NCBI GenBank assembly: GCA_964392175.1 | Contig: CAYMOJ010000003.1 | Coordinates: forward strand, 1 to 64,000 | Reading direction: 5' to 3' | DNA from: Firm-04 sp964392175 | Lineage (GTDB): Bacteria; Bacillota; Clostridia; Oscillospirales; Ruminococcaceae | DNA: 64,000 nt | Part shown: positions 34,153 to 42,286 of the stretch, piece by piece | Layout: every line of letters begins with the position of its first letter | Numbering within the stretch: position 1 is the stretch's first letter | Notes under the pieces: generated by a model | Told to the model about the DNA's origin: nothing | Seen by the model: the letters and a program-made list of their open reading frames with translations, nothing else | Database searches by the model: none | Position numbers and translations under genes: made by a program

Positions 34153-34827
34153 ATGAAGCTACTCTATGCTGAGGATGAACGTTCGCTTTCAGAAGCGGTG
34201 GTAGACATCCTGACCTATCATAAGTATGTTGTGGATGCCGTTTACAATGGCGAGGATGCCTTTGATTATGCCATAGCAGGAGATTATGATGGTATTATCT
34301 TGGATATTATGATGCCAAAACGGGACGGGATTGAGGTGCTTTCTGCTTTGCGGAAAAATGGCTGTAAAACACCGATTCTACTGCTGACGGCGAAAACGCA
34401 GATAGATGATCGTATTCGTGGATTGGACGCAGGTGCGGATGATTATCTGCCCAAGCCGTTCGATATGGGAGAATTGCTGGCACGCATACGCGCGATGCTC
34501 CGCAGAAGGGAAAGCTTTCACCCAGACCTGCTTCAGTTTGGAGATCTGTCTTTGAACATTCGCTCCGGAACGCTTTTCTGCAAAGGAAAAGAATTTGTTC
34601 TGCCGAAGCAGGAGTACCGCTTGATGGAACAATTGATGGTAAATCACAGCATTTTTCTATCTACAGAGGAATTACTGGTAAAAGCGTGGGGATATGATAC
34701 AGAAACGGATACGAACAGTGTGTGGCTTTACATTTCCTATCTTCGCAAACGCCTTTTTGCCATGCACTCCGATGTGGAGATCGTATCGAAGCGGAACATC
34801 GGATATCGTTTGGAGGTATCGCAATGA
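34153..34827 (+). CDS. OmpR-family response regulator
   Basis: A 224-residue regulator. The receiver domain (1-115) has the acidic EDE triad, phosphorylated Asp in GIILDIMMPKRDG, Thr/Lys in LLLTAKT and LPKPFD. A winged-helix DNA-binding domain follows (about 125-222; GTLFCKGKEFVLPKQEYRLMEQL). Two ATG codons are adjacent; the second (34153) is better spaced from CGGAGG. It overlaps the kinase gene by 4 bases. It precedes a VTC/DUF4956/CotH gene set and probably controls it. Confidence 0.95.
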   Translation: MKLLYAEDERSLSEAVVDILTYHKYVVDAVYNGEDAFDYAIAGDYDGIILDIMMPKRDGIEVLSALRKNGCKTPILLLTAKTQIDDRIRGLDAGADDYLPKPFDMGELLARIRAMLRRRESFHPDLLQFGDLSLNIRSGTLFCKGKEFVLPKQEYRLMEQLMVNHSIFLSTEELLVKAWGYDTETDTNSVWLYISYLRKRLFAMHSDVEIVSKRNIGYRLEVSQ

Positions 34828-36035
34828 AGCAAACGCTGCGAAAAAAGTTTGTGTTCTTTGCAATGTCTGCGGTGACAATTCTGCTTGTCGTGTTGATCGG
34901 AGCAATCAATATTTTTAGTTGGGTTATTTTGGATCGGCAATCCGATGAGATACTCCACGCGATTGCCGATGGGAATAATCAGTTTTTGCAGAAGGAGTTT
35001 CCTGACAGAGGCCCGCTTCAGCCGCCAAGGAATATGGATACGATAGAATCGGCGCGATTTTTTATGGTACGGATGAACGCGAGTGGCGAGGTTGCAGATG
35101 TGAATATCGATCAGATCTCTTCTGTATCAGTCGAACAGGCTGCGCAATATGCATCGCAGGTTACAGAGGACAATGGGAAAATTGCCGTCTATAAATATGA
35201 AAGAAAGTGGCTTGGAGATGATAGTCTGATTTTTTTTATGGATACATCCAGCCAAACACAGACATTGATTATGGTGCTGAGCCTTTCTTGTGCGATAGCG
35301 ATGATCTGTTGGATCGCTGTTTTGCTGTTCACGGTTTTGTTTTCCAAGCGGGTGGTTCGCCCGATTTTAGCGGGAATTGAAAAGCAGAAGCAGTTTATCA
35401 CCAACGCGGGGCACGAACTGAAAACGCCCCTTGCTATCATTCAGTCCAATAACGATGCTTCCGCCTTGATTCACGGTGAAACGAAATATAGCAAAAATAT
35501 TCGCCAACAAACCCAAAGGCTAAATGCGCTGATGTCGAATCTGCTGACGCTTTCGAAGTTGAATGAAGAAAGCGAGCTTCCTACGGAAGCGGTCAATATC
35601 AGCGAGAGTATCTACGAGTTGTTACCCGGTTATGAGGATGTGATGGAGCGAAAGCATATCACTTTTTCAGCAGAAATACAACCGAATGTGTTTATGCAGG
35701 TGCATAGAGATACCTTTATGCAGATGATCTCGCTGTTGATGGATAATGCGGTGAAATATACGACAGAAAATGGTAGTGTGCAGCTTGCGGTATTTGCCGA
35801 TGGGAAACAAATTCGAATTATAGAAGAAAATACTTGTGAAATGCCTGATATCACTGACGCTGAACGATTGTTTGAACGATTCTATCGTGGGGATCGTTCT
35901 CGTACACAGGATAGCAGCGCTTCCGGCTACGGCATTGGACTTTCTGCCGCCCGTGCCATTGCAGAGCGTTTCAGTGGGACTTTGAAGGCGGAGTATACGA
36001 AAAACGGAACGATTCGCTTTCTTGCGCAGTTTTGA
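34824..36035 (+). CDS. Membrane sensor histidine kinase (EnvZ-like)
   Basis: A 403-residue kinase with two membrane helices (about 9-35 and 150-178) flanking an extracellular sensor domain. The phosphoacceptor is in NAGHELKTPLAII and the ATPase N-box is LMDNAVKYT. The F-box (LFERFYRGDRSR) and G2 box (GYGIGLSAARAI) are present. The G1 region reads IIEENTC instead of DxGxG, as often seen in clostridial kinases. It starts at the ATG that overlaps the regulator stop codon (ATGA). A terminator follows, but the VTC/CotH genes come next on the same strand. Confidence 0.94.
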   Translation: MKQTLRKKFVFFAMSAVTILLVVLIGAINIFSWVILDRQSDEILHAIADGNNQFLQKEFPDRGPLQPPRNMDTIESARFFMVRMNASGEVADVNIDQISSVSVEQAAQYASQVTEDNGKIAVYKYERKWLGDDSLIFFMDTSSQTQTLIMVLSLSCAIAMICWIAVLLFTVLFSKRVVRPILAGIEKQKQFITNAGHELKTPLAIIQSNNDASALIHGETKYSKNIRQQTQRLNALMSNLLTLSKLNEESELPTEAVNISESIYELLPGYEDVMERKHITFSAEIQPNVFMQVHRDTFMQMISLLMDNAVKYTTENGSVQLAVFADGKQIRIIEENTCEMPDITDAERLFERFYRGDRSRTQDSSASGYGIGLSAARAIAERFSGTLKAEYTKNGTIRFLAQF

Positions 36036-36058
36036 TGCCGTTTCACAGAAAATTCACA

Positions 36059-36096
36059 AACCTCTCCATTCGTGTTCACGGACGGAGAGGTTTTTC
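36059..36096 (+). terminator. Terminator after the sensor kinase
   Basis: Nine-base arms (36059-36067 and 36084-36092) with an inner CGTG/CACG hairpin, then TTTTTC. A TATAAT at 36122-36127 just downstream may be the -10 of the next unit, though no good -35 accompanies it. Confidence 0.85.
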
Positions 36097-36152
36097 TAAT
36101 GTTAGTCATAGGTTCAAGGAATATAATGGATGACAGAAAGGAGGAATGCGAC

Positions 36153-36824
36153 TTGCAATTCAGACATGAAGTAAAGCATGAAATCAGCTATCCGGATATG
36201 TTGATTTTGCGGCAAAGATTGCGCACGATCATGACCCCCGATCCCCACGCAGTGAATGGACGATATGAAATCCGCAGCCTGTATTTTGACAGTTTGGACG
36301 ATAAGGCACTTCGCGAAAAGCTGGACGGAATGAATATCCGCGAAAAGTATCGAATACGGCTTTATAACCATGACACATCCGTCATTCATCTGGAGCGGAA
36401 ATGCAAGCATGGAGGCTTGGGATATAAGGAATCCGCTGCTTTGACGAAGGAGCAAGCACAGTGGATCACAGAAGGCGTTGTACACTGGATGGCAGAAAGT
36501 GCCGATGCAGTCCTGCTCGGCTTCTATTCTCGTATCCGCAATGAGGGGTTGATGCCGAAGGTGATCGTGGATTATACTAGAGAGCCATTTGTGTTTACCG
36601 CCGGGAATGTTCGCGTGACGTTGGACTATGACATCCGCACCGCATTGCGTTGTACAGATTATCTAAACCCGGATTGCGTAACAATTCCTGTGCCGGGGGC
36701 ACCCTGTATTTTAGAGGTGAAGTGGGATCAATTCTTGCCGGATGTGGTACGGGATGCGGTGCAACTGGGAGACAGGCATAGTACCGCTTATTCTAAATAT
36801 GCAGCCTGTCGTATGTACGATTAA
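36153..36824 (+). CDS. VTC-domain protein (polyphosphate polymerase fold)
   Basis: A 223-residue protein of the VTC/tunnel-fold family, related to yeast Vtc4 polyphosphate polymerase. Conserved basic and acidic tunnel residues are all present: FRHEVKHEI (RxExK), IRSLYFDS, KYRIRLYNHD, LERKCKHGG (ExK), VDYTREPF, VTLDYDIR, LEVKWDQFLP and YSKYAACR. The start is taken as TTG at 36153: AAAGGAGG stands 8 bases upstream, and the family typically begins right at this strand. ATG codons further upstream lack a site. In many Firmicutes such genes accompany DUF4956 and CotH genes, as here; the substrate of bacterial members is unsettled. Confidence 0.9.
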   Translation: MQFRHEVKHEISYPDMLILRQRLRTIMTPDPHAVNGRYEIRSLYFDSLDDKALREKLDGMNIREKYRIRLYNHDTSVIHLERKCKHGGLGYKESAALTKEQAQWITEGVVHWMAESADAVLLGFYSRIRNEGLMPKVIVDYTREPFVFTAGNVRVTLDYDIRTALRCTDYLNPDCVTIPVPGAPCILEVKWDQFLPDVVRDAVQLGDRHSTAYSKYAACRMYD

Positions 36825-36853
36825 ATTTTGAACTATGAAGGAGAATACAACTT

Positions 36854-37525
36854 ATGACTTTCAGTGATATTTTCAAATCCAGCTTTTTGGAGAATGTAAC
36901 CGCTATCAGCATTTTTGATATGATTCTGACCATTGTACTGTCTTTTGGTATCGGTCTTTTTATCTTTCTCGTTTATAAGAAGACTTATCGCGGCGTAATG
37001 TACAGCGCGGGCTTTGGTACCACTTTGATTGCGCTGACCATGATCACTGCGACCGTCATTCTGGCTGTGACCAGCAATGTGGTTTTGTCCCTTGGTATGG
37101 TGGGCGCATTGTCCATCGTTCGCTTCCGTACTGCAATCAAAGATCCGTTGGATATTGCGTTTCTGTTCTGGGCGATCGCAGCAGGGATTATTCTGGCAGC
37201 TGGTATGATTCCACTGGCAATCATCGGGAGCGTCTGCATTGGCATCATCTTACTGGTGTTTGTCAACAAGAAATCCAATACGCACCCTTATATGGTGGTT
37301 TTGTCCTGTACCGACCATGATGCAGAGGTGAAGGCAAGGGAGTTCCTTGCGAAAAATGTAACAAAGTCCACAATCAAGAGCAAATCTGCTGCAAAGGGTA
37401 CCATTGAGCTGAACATCGAAGTACGGCTGAAGGAAGATGATACTGACTTTATCAACGTTCTTTCTGAGATGCCCGGTGTCAACAGCGCAGTGATCGTATC
37501 CTACAACGGGGATTACATGGGGTAA
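36854..37525 (+). CDS. DUF4956-family membrane protein
   Basis: A 223-residue membrane protein with four to five helices in the first ~140 residues (LTIVLSFGIGLFIFLVY, GTTLIALTMITATVIL, IAFLFWAIAAGIILAAGMIPLAIIG), the conserved MVGALSIVRFRTAIKDPLDIAFLFWAI signature, and a cytoplasmic C-terminal domain. It starts at 36854 behind AAGGAG, 29 bases after the VTC gene, and the CotH gene follows 4 bases after its stop. The family is repeatedly found with VTC and CotH proteins; its biochemical role is unknown. Confidence 0.92.
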   Translation: MTFSDIFKSSFLENVTAISIFDMILTIVLSFGIGLFIFLVYKKTYRGVMYSAGFGTTLIALTMITATVILAVTSNVVLSLGMVGALSIVRFRTAIKDPLDIAFLFWAIAAGIILAAGMIPLAIIGSVCIGIILLVFVNKKSNTHPYMVVLSCTDHDAEVKAREFLAKNVTKSTIKSKSAAKGTIELNIEVRLKEDDTDFINVLSEMPGVNSAVIVSYNGDYMG

Positions 37526-37529
37526 GCCA

Positions 37530-39650
37530 ATGTCGGGAAGCAAGTATTTTGACCGCATCGCAGTGATCGTGACAGCAATCACACTGTTGGTGACCATTTT
37601 GTTTATGAACGGTGCCACCCTTGGAATTGGGGTCACGGCAACAATGATGGGATATGAGAACAAACTATTTGATCAAACAAAGGTTCACACGATGGATATC
37701 GTGATGGATGATTGGGATGACATGATTGACAATGCCACAAGTGAGGAGTACTATGCAGCCAATGTGGTCATTGACGGAGAACTCTATAAAAATGTGGGCA
37801 TTCGCACAAAAGGGAACACATCGCTTTCCACTGTCGCGCAGCTTGGGAGCGAACGCTACAGCTTTAAAATCGAGTTTGACCACTACGATAGCAGCAAGTG
37901 CTATTACGGGTTAGATAAGCTGAGTTTGAACAATCTGATTCAGGATGCGACCATGATGAAGGATTATCTGACCTATACCATGATGAACGCGTTCGGTGTT
38001 CATTCTTCCCTGTGCAGCTATGTTTATATTACGGTGAATGGCGAGGATTGGGGATTGTACCTGGCGGTAGAGGGTGTGGAGGAAGCTTTTCTGAAACGCA
38101 ATTACGGCTCTGATTATGGTGATCTCTATAAGCCGGATAGCCTGAGCTTCGGGGGAGGCCGTGGCAACGGCGGTGACTTTGATATGAATGATTTGGATTT
38201 TGATTTCAGCGACACAAATCAGGATTCTTTCAATGAAGGTGCGTTGGATTCGTTGAATCCGTTTGGTGGCGGGATGCCCAGTATGCCCTCAGCGAATGGT
38301 GCAGAAATGCCAGGTGGCTTTGATCTCTCTGATATTCCTGAAGATTTTGATCCTTCCACCATGTTTGGTGGCAATGACGAAATGGGCGGTGGCGGCTTTG
38401 GCGGCGGCATGGGAATGGGTGCCGACGATGTGAAGCTACAATATATTGATGATGAATTGAGTAGCTACTCTAATATCTGGAACAATGCCAAAACAGATGT
38501 TACGGAAGCCGATCAAAGAAGATTAATCGAATCTCTGAAAAAGATATCGGAGATTGCGGATATTGAATCTGTTGTAGATGTGGAACAGGTCATTCGCTAC
38601 TTTGTTGTTCATAATTATGTTTGCAATGGTGATAGCTACACGGGTTCTATGGTGCATAACTATTATCTTTACGAAAAAGATGGAAAGCTTGCCATGATCC
38701 CATGGGATTATAATCTTGCGTACGGAACATTTACGGGCAATAATGCGACGGAAACTGTAAACACACCGATTGACACACCGGTATCCGGAGATGCTTCAGA
38801 TCGCCCAATGGTGAACTGGATTTTCGAAAGCGAAGAGTACACGCAGCAATACCATCAATATTTCTCATCGTTTTTGAACAGTGTGGATATCGTAGACATC
38901 ATTGATCATGCCTACGATTTGATCAAAGACTATGTGGCAAAGGATCCGACTGCGTTTTACAGTTATGATGCATTTGAGTTGGGCGTAGAAACCATTCGTC
39001 AATTTTGTGAGCTACGCAGTGAAAGCATTTCCATGCAGCTTGCAAATAATGAGACCACCACGGATATGAGCTATGTAGACGCGTCAAGCATCACCCTTTC
39101 CGATATGGGGTCTATGGGTGGCGATATGGGTGTTGGCTCAAAGCCGGATATGTCTGTCAATAAAAGCGATTTTAGCAGATCTATGCCCAAGAGCTACGAT
39201 GCACAGAACCTTCCGACTGCGAATCAAAATGGTGGAAACAATATGCCGAGCGGGATTCCCGGTGAAATGCCGGATGGATTTGATGCATCAAACCTGCCGG
39301 ATGACTTTGACCCTTCCAATATGCAAGGTGGTTTTGATGGCAATTTTCCTGGGCAATCTTCAGGCAATGGAAATGGAAACGCTCCATCTGATGATACAGT
39401 AAGCAATGGCGAAAACGGTGTGAATCGTCCTTCCGGTGGCGATACGCAAATGCCGAACGGTGATATGCAAATGCCGAACGGTGATATGCAAATGCCAGGT
39501 GGTGATACACAAATGCCCGGTGGTGATTTTCCTTTCGATGCAAATGAAAAGAATGCCCCTGCATCCGATATGACCGCTTGGATTTGGATCGCAGCGTCTA
39601 TTGTTGTGCTGGCGATTGGCTTGATCATTGCGAAGAAATATAGAGCCTGA
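37530..39650 (+). CDS. CotH kinase-family surface protein
   Basis: A 706-residue protein. An N-terminal membrane helix (residues 8-30) is followed by a CotH kinase-like domain (about 50-500). CotH motifs include NVGIRTKGNTS, YGLDKLSLNNL, DYLTYTMMNAFGV, WGLYLAVEGVEEAFLKRNYG and MIPWDYNLAYGTF. A Gly/Asp/Met-rich insert splits it (about 205-300); a low-complexity tail (510-670) with GDMQMPN repeats and a C-terminal helix close it. CotH of Bacillus phosphorylates spore-coat proteins; here two membrane anchors suggest a cell-surface kinase-like protein. The ATG lies 4 bases after the DUF4956 stop with a weak site (GGGGTAAG), so translation is probably coupled. Confidence 0.92.
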   Translation: MSGSKYFDRIAVIVTAITLLVTILFMNGATLGIGVTATMMGYENKLFDQTKVHTMDIVMDDWDDMIDNATSEEYYAANVVIDGELYKNVGIRTKGNTSLSTVAQLGSERYSFKIEFDHYDSSKCYYGLDKLSLNNLIQDATMMKDYLTYTMMNAFGVHSSLCSYVYITVNGEDWGLYLAVEGVEEAFLKRNYGSDYGDLYKPDSLSFGGGRGNGGDFDMNDLDFDFSDTNQDSFNEGALDSLNPFGGGMPSMPSANGAEMPGGFDLSDIPEDFDPSTMFGGNDEMGGGGFGGGMGMGADDVKLQYIDDELSSYSNIWNNAKTDVTEADQRRLIESLKKISEIADIESVVDVEQVIRYFVVHNYVCNGDSYTGSMVHNYYLYEKDGKLAMIPWDYNLAYGTFTGNNATETVNTPIDTPVSGDASDRPMVNWIFESEEYTQQYHQYFSSFLNSVDIVDIIDHAYDLIKDYVAKDPTAFYSYDAFELGVETIRQFCELRSESISMQLANNETTTDMSYVDASSITLSDMGSMGGDMGVGSKPDMSVNKSDFSRSMPKSYDAQNLPTANQNGGNNMPSGIPGEMPDGFDASNLPDDFDPSNMQGGFDGNFPGQSSGNGNGNAPSDDTVSNGENGVNRPSGGDTQMPNGDMQMPNGDMQMPGGDTQMPGGDFPFDANEKNAPASDMTAWIWIAASIVVLAIGLIIAKKYRA
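39438..39530 (+). repeat. 21-bp in-frame tandem repeat in the CotH gene
   Basis: Four units of 21 bases plus a partial fifth encode GD(T/M)QMP(N/G). The units are nearly identical, so copy number can vary by slippage without breaking the frame. Confidence 0.93.
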
Positions 39651-39684
39651 TGGCTTGCAGGCGAACCACTCGTAAGATAGGAAC

Positions 39685-39720
39685 AAAAAGCGGCAGAGGT
39701 GTTACCCTCTGCCGCTTTCG
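39685..39720. terminator. Bidirectional terminator between CotH gene and prophage island
   Basis: Perfect 13-base arms (39687-39699 and 39706-39718), six-base loop. The T run is better on the minus strand (five T), so it serves the convergent tail-like gene as well as the CotH gene. Confidence 0.87.
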
Positions 39721-39789
39721 CTTGTTGAAAAGGCAGCATGAAAGTTTTGCGTCAGCCTTTTCAAAGGCTTGCAAGGTTAAATGCAGCAT

Positions 39790-40443
39790 TCACGCATCCT
39801 TCAGCAACCATACACCATTGGTGAGATACGTCACACCGTTAATCATCAGCTTGCCGATGGTAGTATACTGCGCTGTGGGCATATAGAACGCATTGGGCGT
39901 GTATCGCGTTTCGCCAACGCTATTTCCGCATACAAATGGCACGATTGTCGTTGCTGCCGCACCCGTTACTTGCGTGAAAGTGATAGAATTCACGACAGTA
40001 TCCACAGCAGTGATTGCGCTGACATAGCCGCTTTGACTTAGCATATTTTTACTCGATACAATCACAGTATTATCGGCACTGTCCTTTGTGATAAAGATTG
40101 GAATATTCGTTATCACTCCATGATCGGTGGACTTCGCGATCCCGATTGCCAAACCGCACGCCGTTTTGTAGCCATAGCCTGCATAATATGCCGTTGTGGT
40201 GGATTCTGCACAGGGGGTGATGGTGCTGTCTGCATTTATGATGTAAAACCCGATGTCCGGATAGCTTCCTTTACTAATTTCGATTTTAAGCAGTTCATGC
40301 TCACCAACATAGCAGTGGATCGTACCGGATGTTTCCTCGTCCGTTTCCACGCGATCAAAGTAAGTCGGCACAGCATTGGCTTGCAGCCATGCAAGCAAGC
40401 CGCTGTTATCTGTGCTGTAAATGTGCGTTATTTCAATTGCCAT
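39790..40443 (-). CDS. Phage tail/baseplate-like protein
   Basis: A 217-residue soluble protein predicted rich in beta structure with a Thr/Ala-rich composition (TGAAATTIVPFV, AESTTTAYYAGYGYKTACG). No catalytic motif. It has the look of phage tail accessory proteins, and the upstream gene (ending at 40443, one base overlap) is of the same kind. No close family is named. It is the last gene on the minus strand of the prophage remnant and runs into a shared terminator. Confidence 0.7.
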   Translation of the reverse strand: MAIEITHIYSTDNSGLLAWLQANAVPTYFDRVETDEETSGTIHCYVGEHELLKIEISKGSYPDIGFYIINADSTITPCAESTTTAYYAGYGYKTACGLAIGIAKSTDHGVITNIPIFITKDSADNTVIVSSKNMLSQSGYVSAITAVDTVVNSITFTQVTGAAATTIVPFVCGNSVGETRYTPNAFYMPTAQYTTIGKLMINGVTYLTNGVWLLKDA

Positions 40444-40925
40444 TATGATTCCTCCAATTCTTCATAGGTTGCATTTGCGACCTGCCCATATACGCAGCCA
40501 TCGGTGAGCAGTGACGCATCGGCGATACTATTTGACTGCCCGTTTGCAATCTTTGCCAGATATTCCATAAGCTGATCGTACACATCCGATGTGGGTGCGT
40601 CGTGCGTTGGATCTCCATCGGTGATGCAGGGTGCGCACGGGATGCGTGCCGGTGTGGTTGTATGGATATCTCCTGCATACACGCCCACCGCCACCTCGTA
40701 GATGCCATACAGCGCAGGGACGGTAACGGTGTCACCCTCAAAAAGCACATCTTTGCACCGCTGCTTGCCGTTTTGACAATATGTAAACCGCACGGTTTTT
40801 GCTGTATATGCGTCCCACTCCGTATCAAATGAAAAGCGGATCTCATAGTCGCTGTTGCCGCATACAATGTGCGGCGTACCTTGCACAATTGCGTTTTTGT
40901 TCGTAATATGGATTTGGATTTCCAT
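40443..40925 (-). CDS. Phage baseplate-like protein (BppU-type N-terminus)
   Basis: A 160-residue protein beginning MEIQIHITNKNAIVQGTPHIV. An immunoglobulin-like beta domain (CGNSDYEIRFSFDTEWDAYTAKTVRF, ...ALYGIYEVAVGVYAGD) precedes a helical tail (DVYDQLMEYLAKIANG). This pattern occurs in baseplate proteins of Firmicute siphophages. It starts behind AAAGGAGC and overlaps the next gene by one base. No structural, packaging or lysis genes are near, so the island is a remnant or a cargo-bearing fragment. Confidence 0.72.
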   Translation of the reverse strand: MEIQIHITNKNAIVQGTPHIVCGNSDYEIRFSFDTEWDAYTAKTVRFTYCQNGKQRCKDVLFEGDTVTVPALYGIYEVAVGVYAGDIHTTTPARIPCAPCITDGDPTHDAPTSDVYDQLMEYLAKIANGQSNSIADASLLTDGCVYGQVANATYEELEES

Positions 40926-40961
40926 CGTTTGCTCCTTTCTGATGATAAGATGCTGATGCTT

Positions 40962-41078
40962 TCAGCCGCCGATGCGACCGCATATTACATCAAAAGGGGG
41001 AAGCACTGCGGTCGGAGCAGCTCTGGGGGGATTCGGCATTACCAATCGGTATCGGGCGCGATGCTTTTTTGTGCGCAT
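40962..41078 (-). CDS. Small basic phage-island protein
   Basis: A 38-residue frame, MRTKKHRARYRLVMPNPPRA followed by APTAVLPPFDVICGRIGG, with a strong ribosome site (GAAAGGAG, 8 bases before ATG). It lies between the Cro-type pseudogene and the baseplate-like gene on the same strand. The family was not recognised. Confidence 0.5.
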   Translation of the reverse strand: MRTKKHRARYRLVMPNPPRAAPTAVLPPFDVICGRIGG

Positions 41079-41109
41079 ATCGTGTCTCCTTTCAGCATAT
41101 GTCTGCGCT

Positions 41110-41325
41110 TTAAATTACGCTAAAAGCGTTTGATGTGAGTGAAAAAAGAATGTCCTCGTAATGGACATGATATCATTGTAGTAACTACATGATTTGCATT
41201 GCATTGGGATATGATTTTCCAGATTCCCAATTTCACAATGTATACCGTGAAATACCGAGCTGTTCGGCGATTTGCCTTTGGGTGGGCCCAGCATGGATTC
41301 GTGCTGCCTTCAAGGTGATTTTCAT
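41110..41325 (-). pseudogene. Cro-type XRE regulator with three nonsense codons
   Basis: Read on the minus strand, an ATG at 41325 opens a 71-codon frame typical of small phage XRE regulators: MKITLKAARIHAGPTQRQIA, EQLGISRYTL, then TGA (41235-41233), NWESGKSYPNAMQIM, TAG, LLQ, TGA, YHVHYEDILFSLTSNAFSVI and TAA. All three internal stops are one base from an ordinary sense codon and nothing is frameshifted. A consensus promoter still stands in front. Only a 30-residue peptide, too short for a full HTH domain, would be made. Confidence 0.8.
41117..41129. promoter_or_regulatory. Operator-like palindrome (third site)
   Basis: ACGC-N5-GCGT (ACGCTAAAAGCGT), the same arms as the two sites in the divergent promoter region, here at the 3' end of the Cro-type pseudogene. 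Confidence 0.55.
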
Positions 41326-41344
41326 TACACTTCTTCCTCTTTTT

Positions 41345-41384
41345 ACGCTTTGGGCGTAATTCTATTATATCACGCTTTTAGCGT
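41345..41384. promoter_or_regulatory. Paired repressor operators in the phage switch
   Basis: Two ACGC-N5-GCGT palindromes at 41345-41357 (extended to TTACGC...GCGTAA) and 41372-41384, 27 bp apart centre to centre. The first covers the start point and the second the spacer of the minus-strand promoter. They are placed as CI/Cro operators would be. Confidence 0.7.
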
Positions 41385-41392
41385 TTTGTCAA
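41364..41392 (-). promoter_or_regulatory. Phage early (Cro-side) promoter
   Basis: On the minus strand TTGACA (41392-41387), 17-bp spacer, TATAAT (41369-41364). It overlaps the operator palindromes. Confidence 0.9.
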
Positions 41393-41412
41393 GGGCTTTT
41401 TTCAAAAAGATA

Positions 41413-41441
41413 TTGACTTTTTTTCGCTTTTCGTGTATGAT
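41413..41441 (+). promoter_or_regulatory. Repressor-gene promoter
   Basis: TTGACT (41413-41418), 17-bp spacer, TATGAT (41436-41441), about 45 bases before the repressor start and divergent from the early promoter. Confidence 0.82.
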
Positions 41442-41486
41442 AGGAGTAACATCGTACAGAGAGGCAGGGACGTTCCGGTGGGTATC

Positions 41487-42128
41487 ATGGGAAATAAAAC
41501 GGTGCTTGCAAAGAATTTGCAACGATATGTTGAGGCATCCGGCAAAACGCGCAGTGCAATTTGTGAGGATCTGGGCATTGCTTATTCAACTTTTTCAGAG
41601 TGGGCAAATGGCAGAAAATATCCGCGCATTGATGCCCTTGAGCGTCTTGCGCAGTATTTTGGCATCAAAAAGTCAGATTTGATTGAGGAAGACCCCACAA
41701 CGCTTACATCCAACATCGCCGAAGTGTATGAAGACCATATTCGCATGATTCCCGTTTATGAGAGCGTCTCAGCAGGTTTTGGCACGTTGGCAGAGGACAA
41801 GGTGGTGGAATACATCCCGTTGCGTATTGTCAGTGATTACGAGGCCGCGGAAACGATTTGTATTCGTGTAGAGGGGGATTCGATGTTCCCCAAAATCGAA
41901 AACGGCGATCTGATCCAGGTGCATAAGCAGGAAAGCGTCGACAGTGGCGAGGTCGCCGTAGTGCTGTTAGATGGCGATGAAGGTTTGGTGAAAAAAATTG
42001 TGTACGATACCAACTGGATCGAACTGCACAGTATGAACCCCATGTATCCTGTGCAGCGGTTCGAGAACGCCGATGTGTTGCGCCTGCGTGTGGTGGGCAA
42101 AGTGAAAAAAGTCATTAAGGAGTTGTGA
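41487..42128 (+). CDS. Phage CI-like repressor (XRE HTH + S24 peptidase-like domain)
   Basis: A 213-residue repressor. The HTH is at residues about 5-60 (LAKNLQRYVEASGKTRSAICEDLGIAYSTFSEWANGRKYPRID). The S24/LexA-like domain follows with the Ser in RVEGDSMFPKIENGDLI and the Lys in EGLVKKIVYD, as needed for self-cleavage. This suggests SOS-inducible inactivation. The ATG at 41487 is taken; an in-frame GTG three codons upstream is an alternative. It probably binds the ACGC-N5-GCGT palindromes nearby. A partial duplicate of its 3' end lies at 42754-42838. Confidence 0.93.
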   Translation: MGNKTVLAKNLQRYVEASGKTRSAICEDLGIAYSTFSEWANGRKYPRIDALERLAQYFGIKKSDLIEEDPTTLTSNIAEVYEDHIRMIPVYESVSAGFGTLAEDKVVEYIPLRIVSDYEAAETICIRVEGDSMFPKIENGDLIQVHKQESVDSGEVAVVLLDGDEGLVKKIVYDTNWIELHSMNPMYPVQRFENADVLRLRVVGKVKKVIKEL

Positions 42129-42130
42129 GT

Positions 42131-42286
42131 ATGGGCCTGTTTGATATTTTCACATGGAAGAAAAAGCGACAGGAATTGCTGATTCAGAATGCAGTATTGC
42201 AAACGCGAATACAATCCATGCAAGCCGAATTGAATGCGGTATCTCCTCAGCAGCGGTTCTGTGATGCGTGGCGCGCTGCCCAATAA
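42131..42286 (+). CDS. Small coiled-coil protein downstream of the repressor
   Basis: A 51-residue frame, MGLFDIFTWKKKRQELLIQN with a heptad-like continuation (VLQTRIQSMQAEL), starting 2 bases after the repressor stop, with AAGGAG from the repressor 3' end as ribosome site. It looks like a short amphipathic/coiled-coil phage protein. Its end overlaps the truncated DUF4160 frame. Confidence 0.55.
   Translation: MGLFDIFTWKKKRQELLIQNAVLQTRIQSMQAELNAVSPQQRFCDAWRAAQ

Noticed and set aside
35810..35835. Degenerate G1 box in the sensor kinase as evidence of a pseudokinase
   Set aside because: IIEENTC-type G1 boxes are common in active clostridial kinases, and H-, N-, F- and G2-boxes are intact.
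41487..42128. LexA rather than a phage repressor
   Set aside because: The HTH is XRE-type, the gene is divergent from a Cro-type gene with shared operators, and no SOS gene adjoins it.
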